A stretch of DNA of 64,000 nt, from contig CAJUSZ010000004.1 of assembly GCA_910589425.1 (NCBI GenBank), forward strand, positions 3,882-67,881, given 5' to 3'. The notes under the pieces are model-generated. The model saw only the letters and a list, made by a program, of their open reading frames with translations, did not search any database and was not told the origin of the DNA. The stretch is from an uncultured Muribaculaceae bacterium (GTDB lineage Bacteria; Bacteroidota; Bacteroidia; Bacteroidales; Muribaculaceae). Shown piece by piece: positions 23,276 to 31,992 of the stretch. How positions within the stretch are numbered: position 1 is the first letter of the stretch; every line of letters starts with the position of its first letter. The position numbers and the translations under genes are program-made.

Positions 23276-25219
23276 ATGATCGGCTATGAGCCTCGCCTTT
23301 GCCTTTCCCACCACCGCCGCCACTTCCTGCTCGGAGGCGGAGCGAAGACGCCGCAGACTGCGAAAATGACGCATCAGTGCCTCGGCCGTGATCCTGCCTA
23401 TCCCTTTTATTTGATTTAATTCACTGGTTGTCTGCGACTTGGATCGTCTGAGCCGGTGGTGTGTGATTCCAAACCGGTGGGCTTCGTCGCGAAGATGCTG
23501 TATCACCCTGAGACTCTGGCTCTTCTTGTCGATATAGAGAGGCGCCGTGTCGCCTGGGAAATAAATCTCCTCAAGACGCTTTGCGATCCCGACAAGCGCC
23601 ACCTCGCCGCGTATGCCCATCTCGTCGAAAGCCTCCACGGCGGCGCTGAGCTGCCCTTTTCCGCCATCGACCACCACAAGCTGCGGAAGCGGCTCCCCCT
23701 CGGCCATCATGCGGGAATAGCGCCGGTGAAGCACCTCTTTCATCGATGCGAAATCGTCCGGCCCCTCCACGGTCTTGATGATGAAGTGGCGATAGTCGCG
23801 CTTCGACGGCTTGCCGTTGCGGAACACCACGCAGCTCGCCACTGGATTCGTCCCCTGGATATTGGAGTTGTCGAAACATTCGATGTGGCGCGGCTCGACG
23901 CTGAGCCGGAAATCCGACTTCATCCGCTCCATCAGCCTGCTCACCCCGCGCTCGGGATCGAGCGCCTCGGCGGCCTTCTCCTTGTCGGCCATGAACTGCC
24001 TCACGTTTTTCATACCCACGTCAAGAAGCTTGCGGCGGTCGCCACGCTGGGGCACGATAAACTCCACTCCGGCGAATTCCACATCGGGGACAAACGGGAC
24101 GATCACTTTCGAGAACTCACGGCTGAACCGGCGGCCGATCTCCACAATGGCCATCGAGAGGATCTCCTCGCGGGTCTCCTCAAGACGCTTGCGGAATTCA
24201 AGGTTCAGACTCTGGACCACTGCGCCCCGATGCAGATGCATGAAGCATACGTAGGCCGAATCGCCGTTCTCATCGTAGGCGAACATATCCATCTCCCCCA
24301 CTTCGGAGGCGCCGATCACGCTGCGGGAATTGTAGTTTCTGACAGCCTCGTATTTCTCTTTCACAACCTGCGCCTCCTCGAATTTCCATTGCTCGCTCAG
24401 TTGGCCCATCTCGTCGAGAAGCATCCTTTCGAGCTGCACGGTGTCGCCGTTGAGAATCTGGCGCACTTTCTCCACCAGCATCCCGTATTCACCGGGCGAC
24501 ATGCGCCCGCAGCAGCAGCCTCCGCATTTCCCGATATGATAGTCGAGACAGAGACGGTATTTCCCCCGCGCCACCCCTCTTTCATCGAGAGGATGGCGGC
24601 AGGAGCGCAAGGGGAATATGTCGCGGATGAGCTGAAGCACCACTTTCGCCGACTGGAGGTTGCTGTAGGGTCCGTAATAGCGCCCGGCCTCGGTCTTGGT
24701 GCGGGTCATGAACACGCGGGGAAAAAGCTCTTTCGTAACCACGATCCAGGGATATGACTTGTCGTCCTTGAGCAGGACATTGTAGCGTGGCTGGTATTCC
24801 TTGATCATGGCGTTCTCCAGATGGAGAGCATCTTCCTCGGAGCCTACCACGATGAAGCGCATATCGACGATGTTTCGCACAAGCAAATTTGTCCGCGTGG
24901 AATCGTGGCGGCGGTTGAAGTAGGAACTCACCCGCCTTTTCAGACGCTTCGCCTTGCCGACGTAGATCACTTTCCCGTAGCGGTCCACATACATGTAGAC
25001 TCCCGGGGAATCGGGCAGATCAAGAATCTTCTGCCTCAACTGCTTTCCGGGACGGTTGTGAAGAAGATCCTCCCGCGTCCGGTCCGGTGTGATCTCAAGC
25101 TGAAATCCCCCGAATTCATCGATGAGACGTCCGGCTCCGGCTATCCGTTCTTCCGCGGCAGCATCAGGCTCTCCACCGCCGGGAAGACTTTCATTAAGGT
25201 TTGATTTCTGATCGGTCAT
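23261..25219 (-). CDS. uvrC: Excinuclease ABC subunit C
   Basis: The protein has 652 residues from the ATG at 25219; a GTG at 25240 is an alternative. The GIY-YIG nuclease begins at LPDSPGVYMYVDRYGKVIYV, preceded by about 60 extra residues rich in acidic and polar residues that most UvrC proteins lack. The UVR segment (QLSEQWKFEEAQVVKEKYEA), the RNase H-like second nuclease with ECFDNSNIQGTNPVAS, and the C-terminal helix-hairpin-helix (LNQIKGIGRITAEALMRHF) follow. UvrC makes both incisions beside lesions marked by UvrA and UvrB. A large hairpin separates it from apt. Confidence 0.97.
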   Translation of the reverse strand: MTDQKSNLNESLPGGGEPDAAAEERIAGAGRLIDEFGGFQLEITPDRTREDLLHNRPGKQLRQKILDLPDSPGVYMYVDRYGKVIYVGKAKRLKRRVSSYFNRRHDSTRTNLLVRNIVDMRFIVVGSEEDALHLENAMIKEYQPRYNVLLKDDKSYPWIVVTKELFPRVFMTRTKTEAGRYYGPYSNLQSAKVVLQLIRDIFPLRSCRHPLDERGVARGKYRLCLDYHIGKCGGCCCGRMSPGEYGMLVEKVRQILNGDTVQLERMLLDEMGQLSEQWKFEEAQVVKEKYEAVRNYNSRSVIGASEVGEMDMFAYDENGDSAYVCFMHLHRGAVVQSLNLEFRKRLEETREEILSMAIVEIGRRFSREFSKVIVPFVPDVEFAGVEFIVPQRGDRRKLLDVGMKNVRQFMADKEKAAEALDPERGVSRLMERMKSDFRLSVEPRHIECFDNSNIQGTNPVASCVVFRNGKPSKRDYRHFIIKTVEGPDDFASMKEVLHRRYSRMMAEGEPLPQLVVVDGGKGQLSAAVEAFDEMGIRGEVALVGIAKRLEEIYFPGDTAPLYIDKKSQSLRVIQHLRDEAHRFGITHHRLRRSKSQTTSELNQIKGIGRITAEALMRHFRSLRRLRSASEQEVAAVVGKAKARLIADHFANK

Positions 25220-25276
25220 ATCTGGATAACGGGGTTTCACGGCAATTGTTTCAACTGTCCGCAGTCTGAGCCGTGG

Positions 25277-25341
25277 AAAAACGATTCCGGTTCCATGCGG
25301 CAGACAGCCGAACGATAGCTGCCATCTCCGATGGAACCGGA
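25277..25341 (-). terminator. Terminator after apt
   Basis: Read on the minus strand, an 11-bp outer stem TCCGGTTCCAT/ATGGAACCGGA (25341-25331 with 25296-25286) contains an inner GGCAG/CTGCC stem. It is followed by ATCGTTTTTCC (A-run 25277-25281 on the plus strand). Confidence 0.75.
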
Positions 25342-25374
25342 TAAAATACGCCTGTCTGCTCGGGACCGGCGCGG

Positions 25375-25899
25375 TCAGTATTTCAGAAGAGATGTGATCT
25401 CAACATCCTTCGGAAGATTCTCGCGACCCTTGAGATCCGTAAGCTCCACCACGAAATTGATGTAGATTTTCTTCGGGTTCATCGATTTCACAAGCTCGTA
25501 GCACGCATTCATTGTGCCGCCGGTGGCGAGAAGATCGTCGTGAAGAACCACGACATCATTCTCCGTTATGGCGTCGCTGTGAAGCTCGATCGTGTCCACG
25601 CCATACTCTTTAGCGTAGGCCTTCTTGACAGTAACCGCAGGAAGTTTGCCAGGCTTTCTCGCAGGTACAAATCCGCATCCGAGGATATAGGCCATTATGC
25701 TACCGCCGATGAATCCGCGGGATTCGATGCCTACCACTTTCGTCACACCTTTGCCGACATACATATCCGAGATCATATCGCTCATGGAATGGAGCGCGTC
25801 GGGATTCTTGATCAAAGTTGTAAGATCGCGGAACATAATCCCCTTCGAGGGGAAATCGGGCACATCGCGGATAGCCTCTTTAAGCTGTTCGATAGTCAT
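25375..25899 (-). CDS. apt: Adenine phosphoribosyltransferase
   Basis: The protein has 174 residues, the normal length for the family. The PRPP-binding loop is VVLHDDLLATGGTMNA, and the flexible loop region KPGKLPAVTVKKAYAKEYG is typical of Apt. It converts adenine and PRPP into AMP in purine salvage, in the cytoplasm. It lies between mnmG and uvrC on the same strand. Its 5' gap carries the parS-like palindrome, and its 3' side a strong terminator. Confidence 0.97.
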   Translation of the reverse strand: MTIEQLKEAIRDVPDFPSKGIMFRDLTTLIKNPDALHSMSDMISDMYVGKGVTKVVGIESRGFIGGSIMAYILGCGFVPARKPGKLPAVTVKKAYAKEYGVDTIELHSDAITENDVVVLHDDLLATGGTMNACYELVKSMNPKKIYINFVVELTDLKGRENLPKDVEITSLLKY

Positions 25900-25956
25900 T
25901 GTGTGTTGGTTTTATTTATTGATATGTTATTGCTATAGAAAATAATGAAAACAATT

Positions 25957-25972
25957 TGTTCCACGTGGAACA
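25957..25972. promoter_or_regulatory. parS-like 16-bp palindrome
   Basis: TGTTCCACGTGGAACA is a perfect palindrome. It matches the parS centromere sites bound by ParB, with the CACGTG core and TGTT/AACA arms of the B. subtilis site TGTTTCACGTGAAACA; TGTTCCACGTGGAAC-type variants are known in other bacteria. It lies in the AT-rich 104-base gap between mnmG and apt. Proximity to mnmG (gidA) is a classic parS position. No parA or parB is in the window. Confidence 0.75.
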
Positions 25973-26003
25973 TTTTTAAGACAACCCTTTGATGTCAGAT
26001 GCT

Positions 26004-27986
26004 TTAGCGGCCAAGCAGCAGAAGCAAAATGCTGACGTCGGCCGGCGAGACACCGGGTATTCTGGAAGCCTGGCCTATTGTGGCCGGCCTGATCTTCTCA
26101 AGCTTCTGACGCCCCTCGGTCGAGATGGCGTGGAGCGACGAAAAATCAATATCCGACGGAATCCTGACATATTCGAGGCGCGCCGCCTTGTCGGCAAGCT
26201 CGCGCTCCCGGCGGATATATCCTTCATACTTTATAAGAATCTCGGCCGCCTCCACTATCTCATCGCGCCGGGACTCCTCCACCCTTTCGATACGTTTTCT
26301 CAACGACGGGAGATGATCGGCGAGTAACGCGAAATTGAGCTGCGGCCGACGTATCAGTTCTATCAGACGCACCGAGGCTGAAAGCGGCGCGGTGCCGATT
26401 GAGCCGAAAAACTCATTGATATTATCATCTGCCTTGACAAGATGTCCGGCACACCACTCAATCAGTTCATCACGCTCCCTGCGCTTCGATTCCATGAGAT
26501 TGAATCTTTCCTCGGTGGCCAGGCCTATCTCCCGCCCCTTCGGAGTGAGACGCATGTCCGCGTCATCCTGACGGAGCAGTATCCTGTATTCGGCGCGTGA
26601 AGTGAACATACGGTAGGGCTCGTCCACTCCTTTTGTTACGAGATCATCGATCAGCACGCCTATATATGCCTCGTCCCGCGAGAGAATGAACGGGTCCTTT
26701 CCTTTCACCGACAACGCGGCGTTAATTCCCGCCACCAGGCCTTGTCCGGCAGCCTCCTCATAGCCTGTCGTTCCGCATATCTGACCGGCGAAATAGAGAC
26801 CTGAGACAGCTTTTGTCTCAAGCGTGTGGAGAAGCTGCGTAGGGTCGAAATAGTCGTATTCTATGGCATATCCGGGGCGATAAAGCGCCACCCCGGCGAG
26901 TGCCGGGATCATGGAAAGAGCGTCGAACTGCACTTTCCACGGGAGCGAGCTTGAGAAACCGTTCACGTAGAATTCCTCTGTGTATTCCCCTTCTGGTTCA
27001 AGAAAAAGTTGATGGCTCTCCTTGTCGGCGAAGGTTACTATCTTCGTCTCGATGCTGGGACAATAGCGCGGGCCTATGCTTTCAATCTGTCCATTGTAGA
27101 GCGGCGAATCGTCTAGATTATCTTTCAGCAGGGAGTGAACCTGAGGCGACGTGTGGACTATATAGCAATCGCGGGGCACGAGCGTGCGCCTTACCGACGG
27201 AAGAAACGAGAACTTATGGAAATCTCTCCTTACACGCGCTTTCCTCCCCCGCAGCCACGAGGGCTTGCCGTCGGCTGCGGCAGGTTCATTCTCCACCGCC
27301 TCCACCACATCATCGCCGCTCTGTATGCCGACAAGCGAACGGTCGATCGACCGGCCGTCGAGCCTCACCGGAGTGCCGGTTTTCATTCTTCCCGAGAGGA
27401 AACCGAGACGTGAAAGCTGTGCTGAGATCCCGCCGTCGGCAGCTTCCGAGATTCTACCGCCGGGGATCCGGACCGGCCCGAAATGCATCAGTCCGTTGAG
27501 AAAAGTCCCGACAGTAAGCACCACGCGCCGCGCACGGAACGTGATCCCGAGCGCCGTTATGACCCCTGAGACAGCATGACGACCATCATCCTCCGGCGCA
27601 TCGATAATCAGCTCAGACACAGTGTCCTGAAAGAGAAACAGATTGTCGGTAGAATCGAGAATCCGGCGCCACGTATCGATATATTTAGTGCGGTCGCTCT
27701 GCACTCTGGGCGACCAGACAGCGGGACCTTTCGATCTGTTGAGCATCCGGAACTGGATCGCCGTGAGATCGGCAACAACGCCCATCTGTCCGCCGAGCGC
27801 ATCAATCTCCCTGACAATCTGACCTTTGGCAATACCTCCGACGGCAGGATTACACGACATCTGGGCTATCCGGTTCATGTCGCTCGTCAGAAGAAGCGTC
27901 CGGCAACCCATATTGGCGGCAGCCACAGCGGCCTCACAACCGGCATGTCCGGCACCCACCACTATCACATCATAATCATAGCGCAT
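26004..27986 (-). CDS. mnmG: tRNA uridine-5-carboxymethylaminomethyl modification enzyme MnmG
   Basis: The protein has 660 residues. The N-terminal FAD-binding Rossmann motif is VVGAGHAGCEAAVAAANMG. Conserved GidA signatures include QMSCNPAVGGIAKGQIVREI and GLYFAGQICGTTGYEEAAGQ. The C-terminal helical domain, which binds MnmE and tRNA, ends RIPGVSPADVSILLLLL. With MnmE it installs the cmnm5 group on wobble uridine 34 of several tRNAs. It is 29 bases downstream of ybeY and probably co-transcribed with it. The identification is secure. Confidence 0.98.
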   Translation of the reverse strand: MRYDYDVIVVGAGHAGCEAAVAAANMGCRTLLLTSDMNRIAQMSCNPAVGGIAKGQIVREIDALGGQMGVVADLTAIQFRMLNRSKGPAVWSPRVQSDRTKYIDTWRRILDSTDNLFLFQDTVSELIIDAPEDDGRHAVSGVITALGITFRARRVVLTVGTFLNGLMHFGPVRIPGGRISEAADGGISAQLSRLGFLSGRMKTGTPVRLDGRSIDRSLVGIQSGDDVVEAVENEPAAADGKPSWLRGRKARVRRDFHKFSFLPSVRRTLVPRDCYIVHTSPQVHSLLKDNLDDSPLYNGQIESIGPRYCPSIETKIVTFADKESHQLFLEPEGEYTEEFYVNGFSSSLPWKVQFDALSMIPALAGVALYRPGYAIEYDYFDPTQLLHTLETKAVSGLYFAGQICGTTGYEEAAGQGLVAGINAALSVKGKDPFILSRDEAYIGVLIDDLVTKGVDEPYRMFTSRAEYRILLRQDDADMRLTPKGREIGLATEERFNLMESKRRERDELIEWCAGHLVKADDNINEFFGSIGTAPLSASVRLIELIRRPQLNFALLADHLPSLRKRIERVEESRRDEIVEAAEILIKYEGYIRRERELADKAARLEYVRIPSDIDFSSLHAISTEGRQKLEKIRPATIGQASRIPGVSPADVSILLLLLGR

Positions 27987-28015
27987 AGCTCAAACTGTTG
28001 ATAAACTGTTATTGC

Positions 28016-28438
28016 TCAGGCAAACGGGGGATACATTCCGAGAGCCGCGTTCTCATTCATTTCCATTATCTCGCGTTCGCCGGGACCTTTGTCGTCGATT
28101 CCGCATAGATGGAGTACACCGTGCGCTATGACACGCAAAAGCTCACGGTCATAGCTCTCGCCGACGAGCGCCGCATTGCTCCTCACCGTGTCAAGAGAGA
28201 TCAGGACATCGCCGGAAACGCGGCCGGCACCAGTGTAGTCGAACGTGATCACATCCGTATAATAATCGTGTCCGAGAAATTGCCTGTTTGTTGAGAGGAT
28301 CTCCTCGTCGCCACAAAAGCAATAGTTCACATTCCCCATCGCATATCCGTGGCTGCGGGCTACCGCTTCGAGCCACCTGCAAACTTTCTCCTTATCGATC
28401 GGAGGCATCTCCACCCCGTCGGTCTGAAATGTAATCAT
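28016..28438 (-). CDS. ybeY: Endoribonuclease YbeY (rRNA maturation factor)
   Basis: The protein has 140 residues from the ATG at 28438 (MITFQTDGVEM); an upstream ATG at 28450 would add four. The metal-binding motif is HGVLHLCGIDD: the two His ligands are present, but the third position of the usual HGxLHLxGYDH is Asp. FLGHDYYTDVITFDY and GDVLISLDTV are typical of the family. YbeY takes part in 16S rRNA 3'-end maturation and ribosome quality control. It heads the minus-strand ybeY-mnmG pair. A short hairpin GTATGCC/GGCATAC (28458-28478) lies in its leader. Confidence 0.93.
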   Translation of the reverse strand: MITFQTDGVEMPPIDKEKVCRWLEAVARSHGYAMGNVNYCFCGDEEILSTNRQFLGHDYYTDVITFDYTGAGRVSGDVLISLDTVRSNAALVGESYDRELLRVIAHGVLHLCGIDDKGPGEREIMEMNENAALGMYPPFA

Positions 28439-28854
28439 TTTAAGAAGCAATCTACACGTATGCCGGAACGGGGCATACTCAGTTGTTGTAAATAAAAAAA
28501 CAATAGCAATCCGGAATTAAAACAAACTTCCGGAATGCGACAGTTCAGACTACAAAAATACAAAAAATCCGTGCCATCCGCAAGTCAGCCGCATATTTTG
28601 CCCAGCCGCATATTTTCTGACAGAATTTTCCAAACATCCTCAAACGGGATTATTTGCTTTATTTTCATAATTTTAACCGGAGATAATCAAATTTATAGGC
28701 CACTGAGAATTGATTTTTTAGAATCCACCGTGCAGCAGGAGGCAAATACAGCAATCATACGCGCCCGATATTTTAAACAATTTTACGGAATTTTCAAAAG
28801 CAGTCCATTCAACCATACAGAAGGGAAAACCGTTTACACAACAAACACAATCTT
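28439..28854. other. AT-rich intergenic region with 14-bp direct repeat
   Basis: This 416-base gap separates ybeY (minus) from a small plus-strand gene. CAGCCGCATATTTT occurs twice, at 28586-28599 and 28603-28616 (period 17). No convincing TAnnTTTG promoter or open coding frame was found. The rest is low-complexity AT-rich DNA. Confidence 0.55.
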
Positions 28855-29160
28855 ATGGATATCGACAGCAAGACACGCGCCGAGGCGGAAATCTCGAAGA
28901 AAGCCGCCGAAGTCAGTGTGGCCGCAGCGCGCGACGCTGCAAAAAACGAATACAACACTATTGAATCACGAGCCGACGAAGCTCTATTAAAAAATGAAAC
29001 TATGATGGAAAACACTAAAAAGAACCTCGCCGACAAAGCTGAGGAAATGAAAGAGAAAGCAGAAGGCCTTATGGGTGGACTTAAAGAAAAGACAGCCGAC
29101 CTGCTCGACAAGGGCGCCGCCAAGGCTTCCGAACTCGCCGACAAGCTCGGAAAGAAATAA
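28855..29160 (+). CDS. Small Ala/Lys/Glu-rich helical protein (LEA- or YtxH-like)
   Basis: The protein has 101 residues with no signal peptide and no cysteine. It consists almost wholly of charged amphipathic helix, with repeated segments such as KNLADKAEEMKEKAEGLMG and KTADLLDKGAAKASELADKL. This pattern is seen in LEA-like and YtxH-like stress proteins. An internal start at M50 (MMENTKKN) would give a 52-residue form. The GC-rich codons favour real coding over chance. A clean hairpin terminator follows 22 bases after the stop, so the gene is probably transcribed alone. Function is unknown. Confidence 0.6.
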   Translation: MDIDSKTRAEAEISKKAAEVSVAAARDAAKNEYNTIESRADEALLKNETMMENTKKNLADKAEEMKEKAEGLMGGLKEKTADLLDKGAAKASELADKLGKK

Positions 29161-29182
29161 ACAAAGGTCTTACAACTAAGCG

Positions 29183-29218
29183 TCCGGGATTTTTTGCTAC
29201 ATGCATGGAAATCCCGGA
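29183..29218 (+). terminator. Terminator after the small helical protein gene
   Basis: A 10-bp stem TCCGGGATTT (29183-29192) with AAATCCCGGA (29209-29218), followed by TTATTTG. Confidence 0.65.
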
Positions 29219-29272
29219 TTATTTGTATGCCTACCGGCCACGACATAACAGCGTTTTCTCATTTTTTTTTCG

Positions 29273-29280
29273 TATTTTTG
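29273..29280 (+). promoter_or_regulatory. -7 element for the GT4 gene
   Basis: TATTTTTG matches TAnnTTTG, 21 bases before the ATG. The -33 region is a T-rich run without a clear TTTG. Confidence 0.45.
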
Positions 29281-29301
29281 CATCGGATAAGCAAAAGAGA
29301 C

Positions 29302-30444
29302 ATGAGAATAGGCTACGACGGAAAACGCGCTGTGAACAATCTCACCGGATTAGGCAACTACTCCCGCCTCGTGGTGGAGTCGCTCGCCAGACGGTTTCCC
29401 GACGAGACCCTGCTCATGTATGCCCCTGCCGCACGCAATAACCCCAGACTCGCCCCGCTGCTCGAACTCCCCAACGTGGAGCTGCGTCTGCCCGAGGGGA
29501 ACGGCATTCTTTCCAAAGGAGCGGTATGGCGCACTTTCAGCATCCCGCGCCAGCTTAGAAACGACCGCATAGACCTTTTCCACGGACTGAGCAACGAGCT
29601 TCCGCTCACAATACGCAATTACGGGATCCCCTCCGTAGTAACTATCCACGATCTCATCTACCGCCGGCTTCCGGAATGCTACACACTGCCCGACAGACTG
29701 ATCTACGATTTCAAATACGGAATGTCGTGTCGCATAGCGGACCGTATCATAGCCATCAGCGAACGCACAAAAGCCGACATTGTGGATCTCTACCGCATAG
29801 ACCCCGGCAAGATCGACGTCGTATATCAGGGTTGCGCCGACTCATTCAAGCGTCCCGCCCCGCAGCACACGCTGAAAACCACACGCGAGAAATATCGCCT
29901 TCCGAAACGCTATGTCATTCAGGTGGGCACCATAGAGATGCGCAAAAACCTTGAACTTACCGTAAAGGCCATGCAGACGCTCCCGGGCGACGTGCATCTC
30001 GTGGCCGTGGGCAAAGACCGAGGCTATCTCTCCAGAGTCAGAAAAATCGCCGCACAATGCGGTGTGGCCAACCGTCTGCACATACTCTCCGACGTTCCCT
30101 TCAGCGAACTGCCGGCTCTCTATCAGCAGTCCTCGGCCGTGGCCTACCCCTCCCGCTACGAAGGCTTCGGCATCCCTGTGCTTGAAGGACTGGAGAGCGG
30201 AAAACCGGTCGTGGCCGCCACGGGGTCATGCCTGGAGGAAGCCGGAGGCGAGGCGGCATTCTATGTGAATCCCGACAATCCCCGCGAGATGGCCGAAGCC
30301 TTGCGGACAGCCCTGACGGAAAGTCCGGCGCTCGTGAGCCGCATAGCCGTCGGGAAAAGACACGCCTCGCGCTTCAACAACGCCGACGTGGCCTCGAAAA
30401 TGGCCGACGTCTACGCACGCACCCTGAGAGCCACCGGGCAATAA
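29302..30444 (+). CDS. Family 4 glycosyltransferase
   Basis: The protein has 380 residues from the ATG at 29302, directly after a -7 box, so longer readings are unlikely. It has two Rossmann-like domains. The N-terminal acceptor domain starts MRIGYDGKRAVNNLTGLGNY. The C-terminal donor domain carries the GT4 E-x7-E region (PSRYEGFGIPVLEGLESGKP). GT4 retaining enzymes use nucleotide sugars to build polysaccharides and glycolipids, and act at the cytoplasmic face of the membrane. No other glycan gene is adjacent, so donor and acceptor are unknown. The gene lies just ahead of the division cluster, where mraZ is found in many bacteria. Confidence 0.9.
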   Translation: MRIGYDGKRAVNNLTGLGNYSRLVVESLARRFPDETLLMYAPAARNNPRLAPLLELPNVELRLPEGNGILSKGAVWRTFSIPRQLRNDRIDLFHGLSNELPLTIRNYGIPSVVTIHDLIYRRLPECYTLPDRLIYDFKYGMSCRIADRIIAISERTKADIVDLYRIDPGKIDVVYQGCADSFKRPAPQHTLKTTREKYRLPKRYVIQVGTIEMRKNLELTVKAMQTLPGDVHLVAVGKDRGYLSRVRKIAAQCGVANRLHILSDVPFSELPALYQQSSAVAYPSRYEGFGIPVLEGLESGKPVVAATGSCLEEAGGEAAFYVNPDNPREMAEALRTALTESPALVSRIAVGKRHASRFNNADVASKMADVYARTLRATGQ

Positions 30445-30547
30445 GGCGCCATTCCATCCTCCGCCTAAGGCGGCTATGTCTATAACTTTTTATGTAAAAA
30501 AATCTGAAAAAAGATATTTCCTCCTGTAAACTATTTGCAATTTTAAC

Positions 30548-30555
30548 TAACTTTA
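30548..30555 (+). promoter_or_regulatory. -7-like element ahead of the division cluster
   Basis: TAACTTTA differs from TAnnTTTG only in the last base. It lies 44 bases before rsmH. No well-placed -33 TTTG was found. A short CCGCC-TAA-GGCGG hairpin (30461-30473) lies between it and the GT4 stop. Confidence 0.35.
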
Positions 30556-30599
30556 CAGACTTTTCCCAATCTTCATGCGAATCAATAGCTTGTAAAAGG

Positions 30600-31514
30600 A
30601 TGGAAACACCGACATATCATATTCCCGCCCTGCTTCCCGAAGCGATCGACGCGCTCCGGATAAAGCCTGACGGCACATATATCGACGCCACTTTCGGCGG
30701 CGGCGGCCATTCACGCGCCATCGCCGGATGCCTCGGTGAGAAAGGACGTCTTTTCGGATTTGACCAGGACATGGACGCCAGAGCCAACGCCCTGGACACG
30801 CCACAGTTTACATTTGTATATTCCAACTTCCGGTATATCGCAAATTTCATGCGATTTTATGGCGCAGACAAAGCCGACGGAATCCTGGCCGACCTCGGCG
30901 TCTCCTTCCACCATTTCGACCAGGCCGACCGCGGATTCTCTTTTCGCGCCGACGCTCCGCTCGACATGCGGATGAACCAGTCGGCAAGCCGCACAGCCGC
31001 CGACTTCATAGCCGAAGCCGACCGTAAGCAGCTGATCGGCATACTCGGCGCGTTCGGCGACCTCAAACGGCCCGTACCCGTGGCCGACGCCATAATCGCC
31101 GCGCGAGAAAAAAGTCCGATACTGACCACCGGGCAGCTTCTCGCAGCCGTGGAGAAATGCATCAATCCCCGGCAGGAGAAAAAGGAACTGGCCCAGATAT
31201 TCCAGGCTCTGCGCATCGAGGTAAACGGCGAAATGGACGCCCTCGAGGAGTTTCTTCAGGCCACGGCCAAAGTCCTCAGACCGGGCGGCAGACTCGCCGT
31301 GATCACATACCATTCGCTCGAAGACAGAATGGTGAAAAACTTCATGAAGAGCGGCAACATAGGCGGAGTGGTAGAGAAAGACTTCTTCGGGCGCGTATCC
31401 TCGCCCTGGAAACTGATCACCCGATCCCCGATCGTCCCCTCGGACCAGGAGATAGAGCGAAACCCGCGTAGCCGGAGCGCGAAGCTCCGTGTGGCCGAAC
31501 TCACAGCCGACTGA
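30600..31514 (+). CDS. rsmH: 16S rRNA (cytosine-1402-N4)-methyltransferase
   Basis: The protein has 304 residues. The SAM-binding motif TFGGGGHS is at residues 31-38. Further conserved blocks are GILADLGVSFHHFDQADRGF, ITYHSLEDRMVKNFM and the C-terminal NPRSRSAKLRVAE. It methylates C1402 of 16S rRNA at N4 and classically opens the mra/dcw cluster. Here it is first in the cluster, with no mraZ gene in front. ftsL follows after 54 bases. Confidence 0.97.
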   Translation: METPTYHIPALLPEAIDALRIKPDGTYIDATFGGGGHSRAIAGCLGEKGRLFGFDQDMDARANALDTPQFTFVYSNFRYIANFMRFYGADKADGILADLGVSFHHFDQADRGFSFRADAPLDMRMNQSASRTAADFIAEADRKQLIGILGAFGDLKRPVPVADAIIAAREKSPILTTGQLLAAVEKCINPRQEKKELAQIFQALRIEVNGEMDALEEFLQATAKVLRPGGRLAVITYHSLEDRMVKNFMKSGNIGGVVEKDFFGRVSSPWKLITRSPIVPSDQEIERNPRSRSAKLRVAELTAD

Positions 31515-31568
31515 TCCCGACTCAAACGAATACTTCCAATAACGATTCATCCGACCAATCTCTTCGTC

Positions 31569-31955
31569 ATGGCCGACACCACACAAGACAACAGCATCAG
31601 TAATCCCGGACAGGCATCCCGGCGACGCATACCCGGGCTGGGATGGTTCAGGGAGCTGCGCTACGGCCGCTCCGTCTCGATCGACTTCTTCCGGCGCAAC
31701 GCCTGGCTGCTCATCAGCATCCTCGTGGCGCTGCTCGCCCTCATGGGACTCCGCTACAAGACCAAGACCAAGATGCAGCAGATCAAGACACTCGAACGCG
31801 AACTTGTCCGCGCCGAAAGCGCCAAACTTCAGGAAAAGGCCGAATACATGTCGCTCATCCGCGAGTCGGAGATGCAACGTCTGTCCGACCAGCGCAACCT
31901 CGGGCTGACATTCCAGGAACAGCCACCCTACACACTGACCTACGAGAAAGACTGA
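31569..31955 (+). CDS. ftsL: Cell division protein FtsL-like
   Basis: The protein has 128 residues with a cytoplasmic N terminus of about 45 residues and one transmembrane helix (WLLISILVALLALMGL). A periplasmic heptad-rich coiled coil (MQQIKTLERELVRAE) follows. Sequence conservation of FtsL is low, so topology, length and position between rsmH and ftsI are the main evidence. FtsL forms a complex with FtsB and FtsQ that activates FtsW and FtsI. No ftsB is visible here. Confidence 0.85.
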   Translation: MADTTQDNSISNPGQASRRRIPGLGWFRELRYGRSVSIDFFRRNAWLLISILVALLALMGLRYKTKTKMQQIKTLERELVRAESAKLQEKAEYMSLIRESEMQRLSDQRNLGLTFQEQPPYTLTYEKD

Positions 31956-31992
31956 CCACCCCGGCTCTACCCTCATCACCTTTCCATCGCAA

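Noticed and set aside
27996..28004. DnaA-box-like TGTTGATAA near mnmG, possibly marking oriC.
   Set aside because: It is a single site with one mismatch to TTATCCACA on the other strand, with no dnaA gene and no cluster of boxes.
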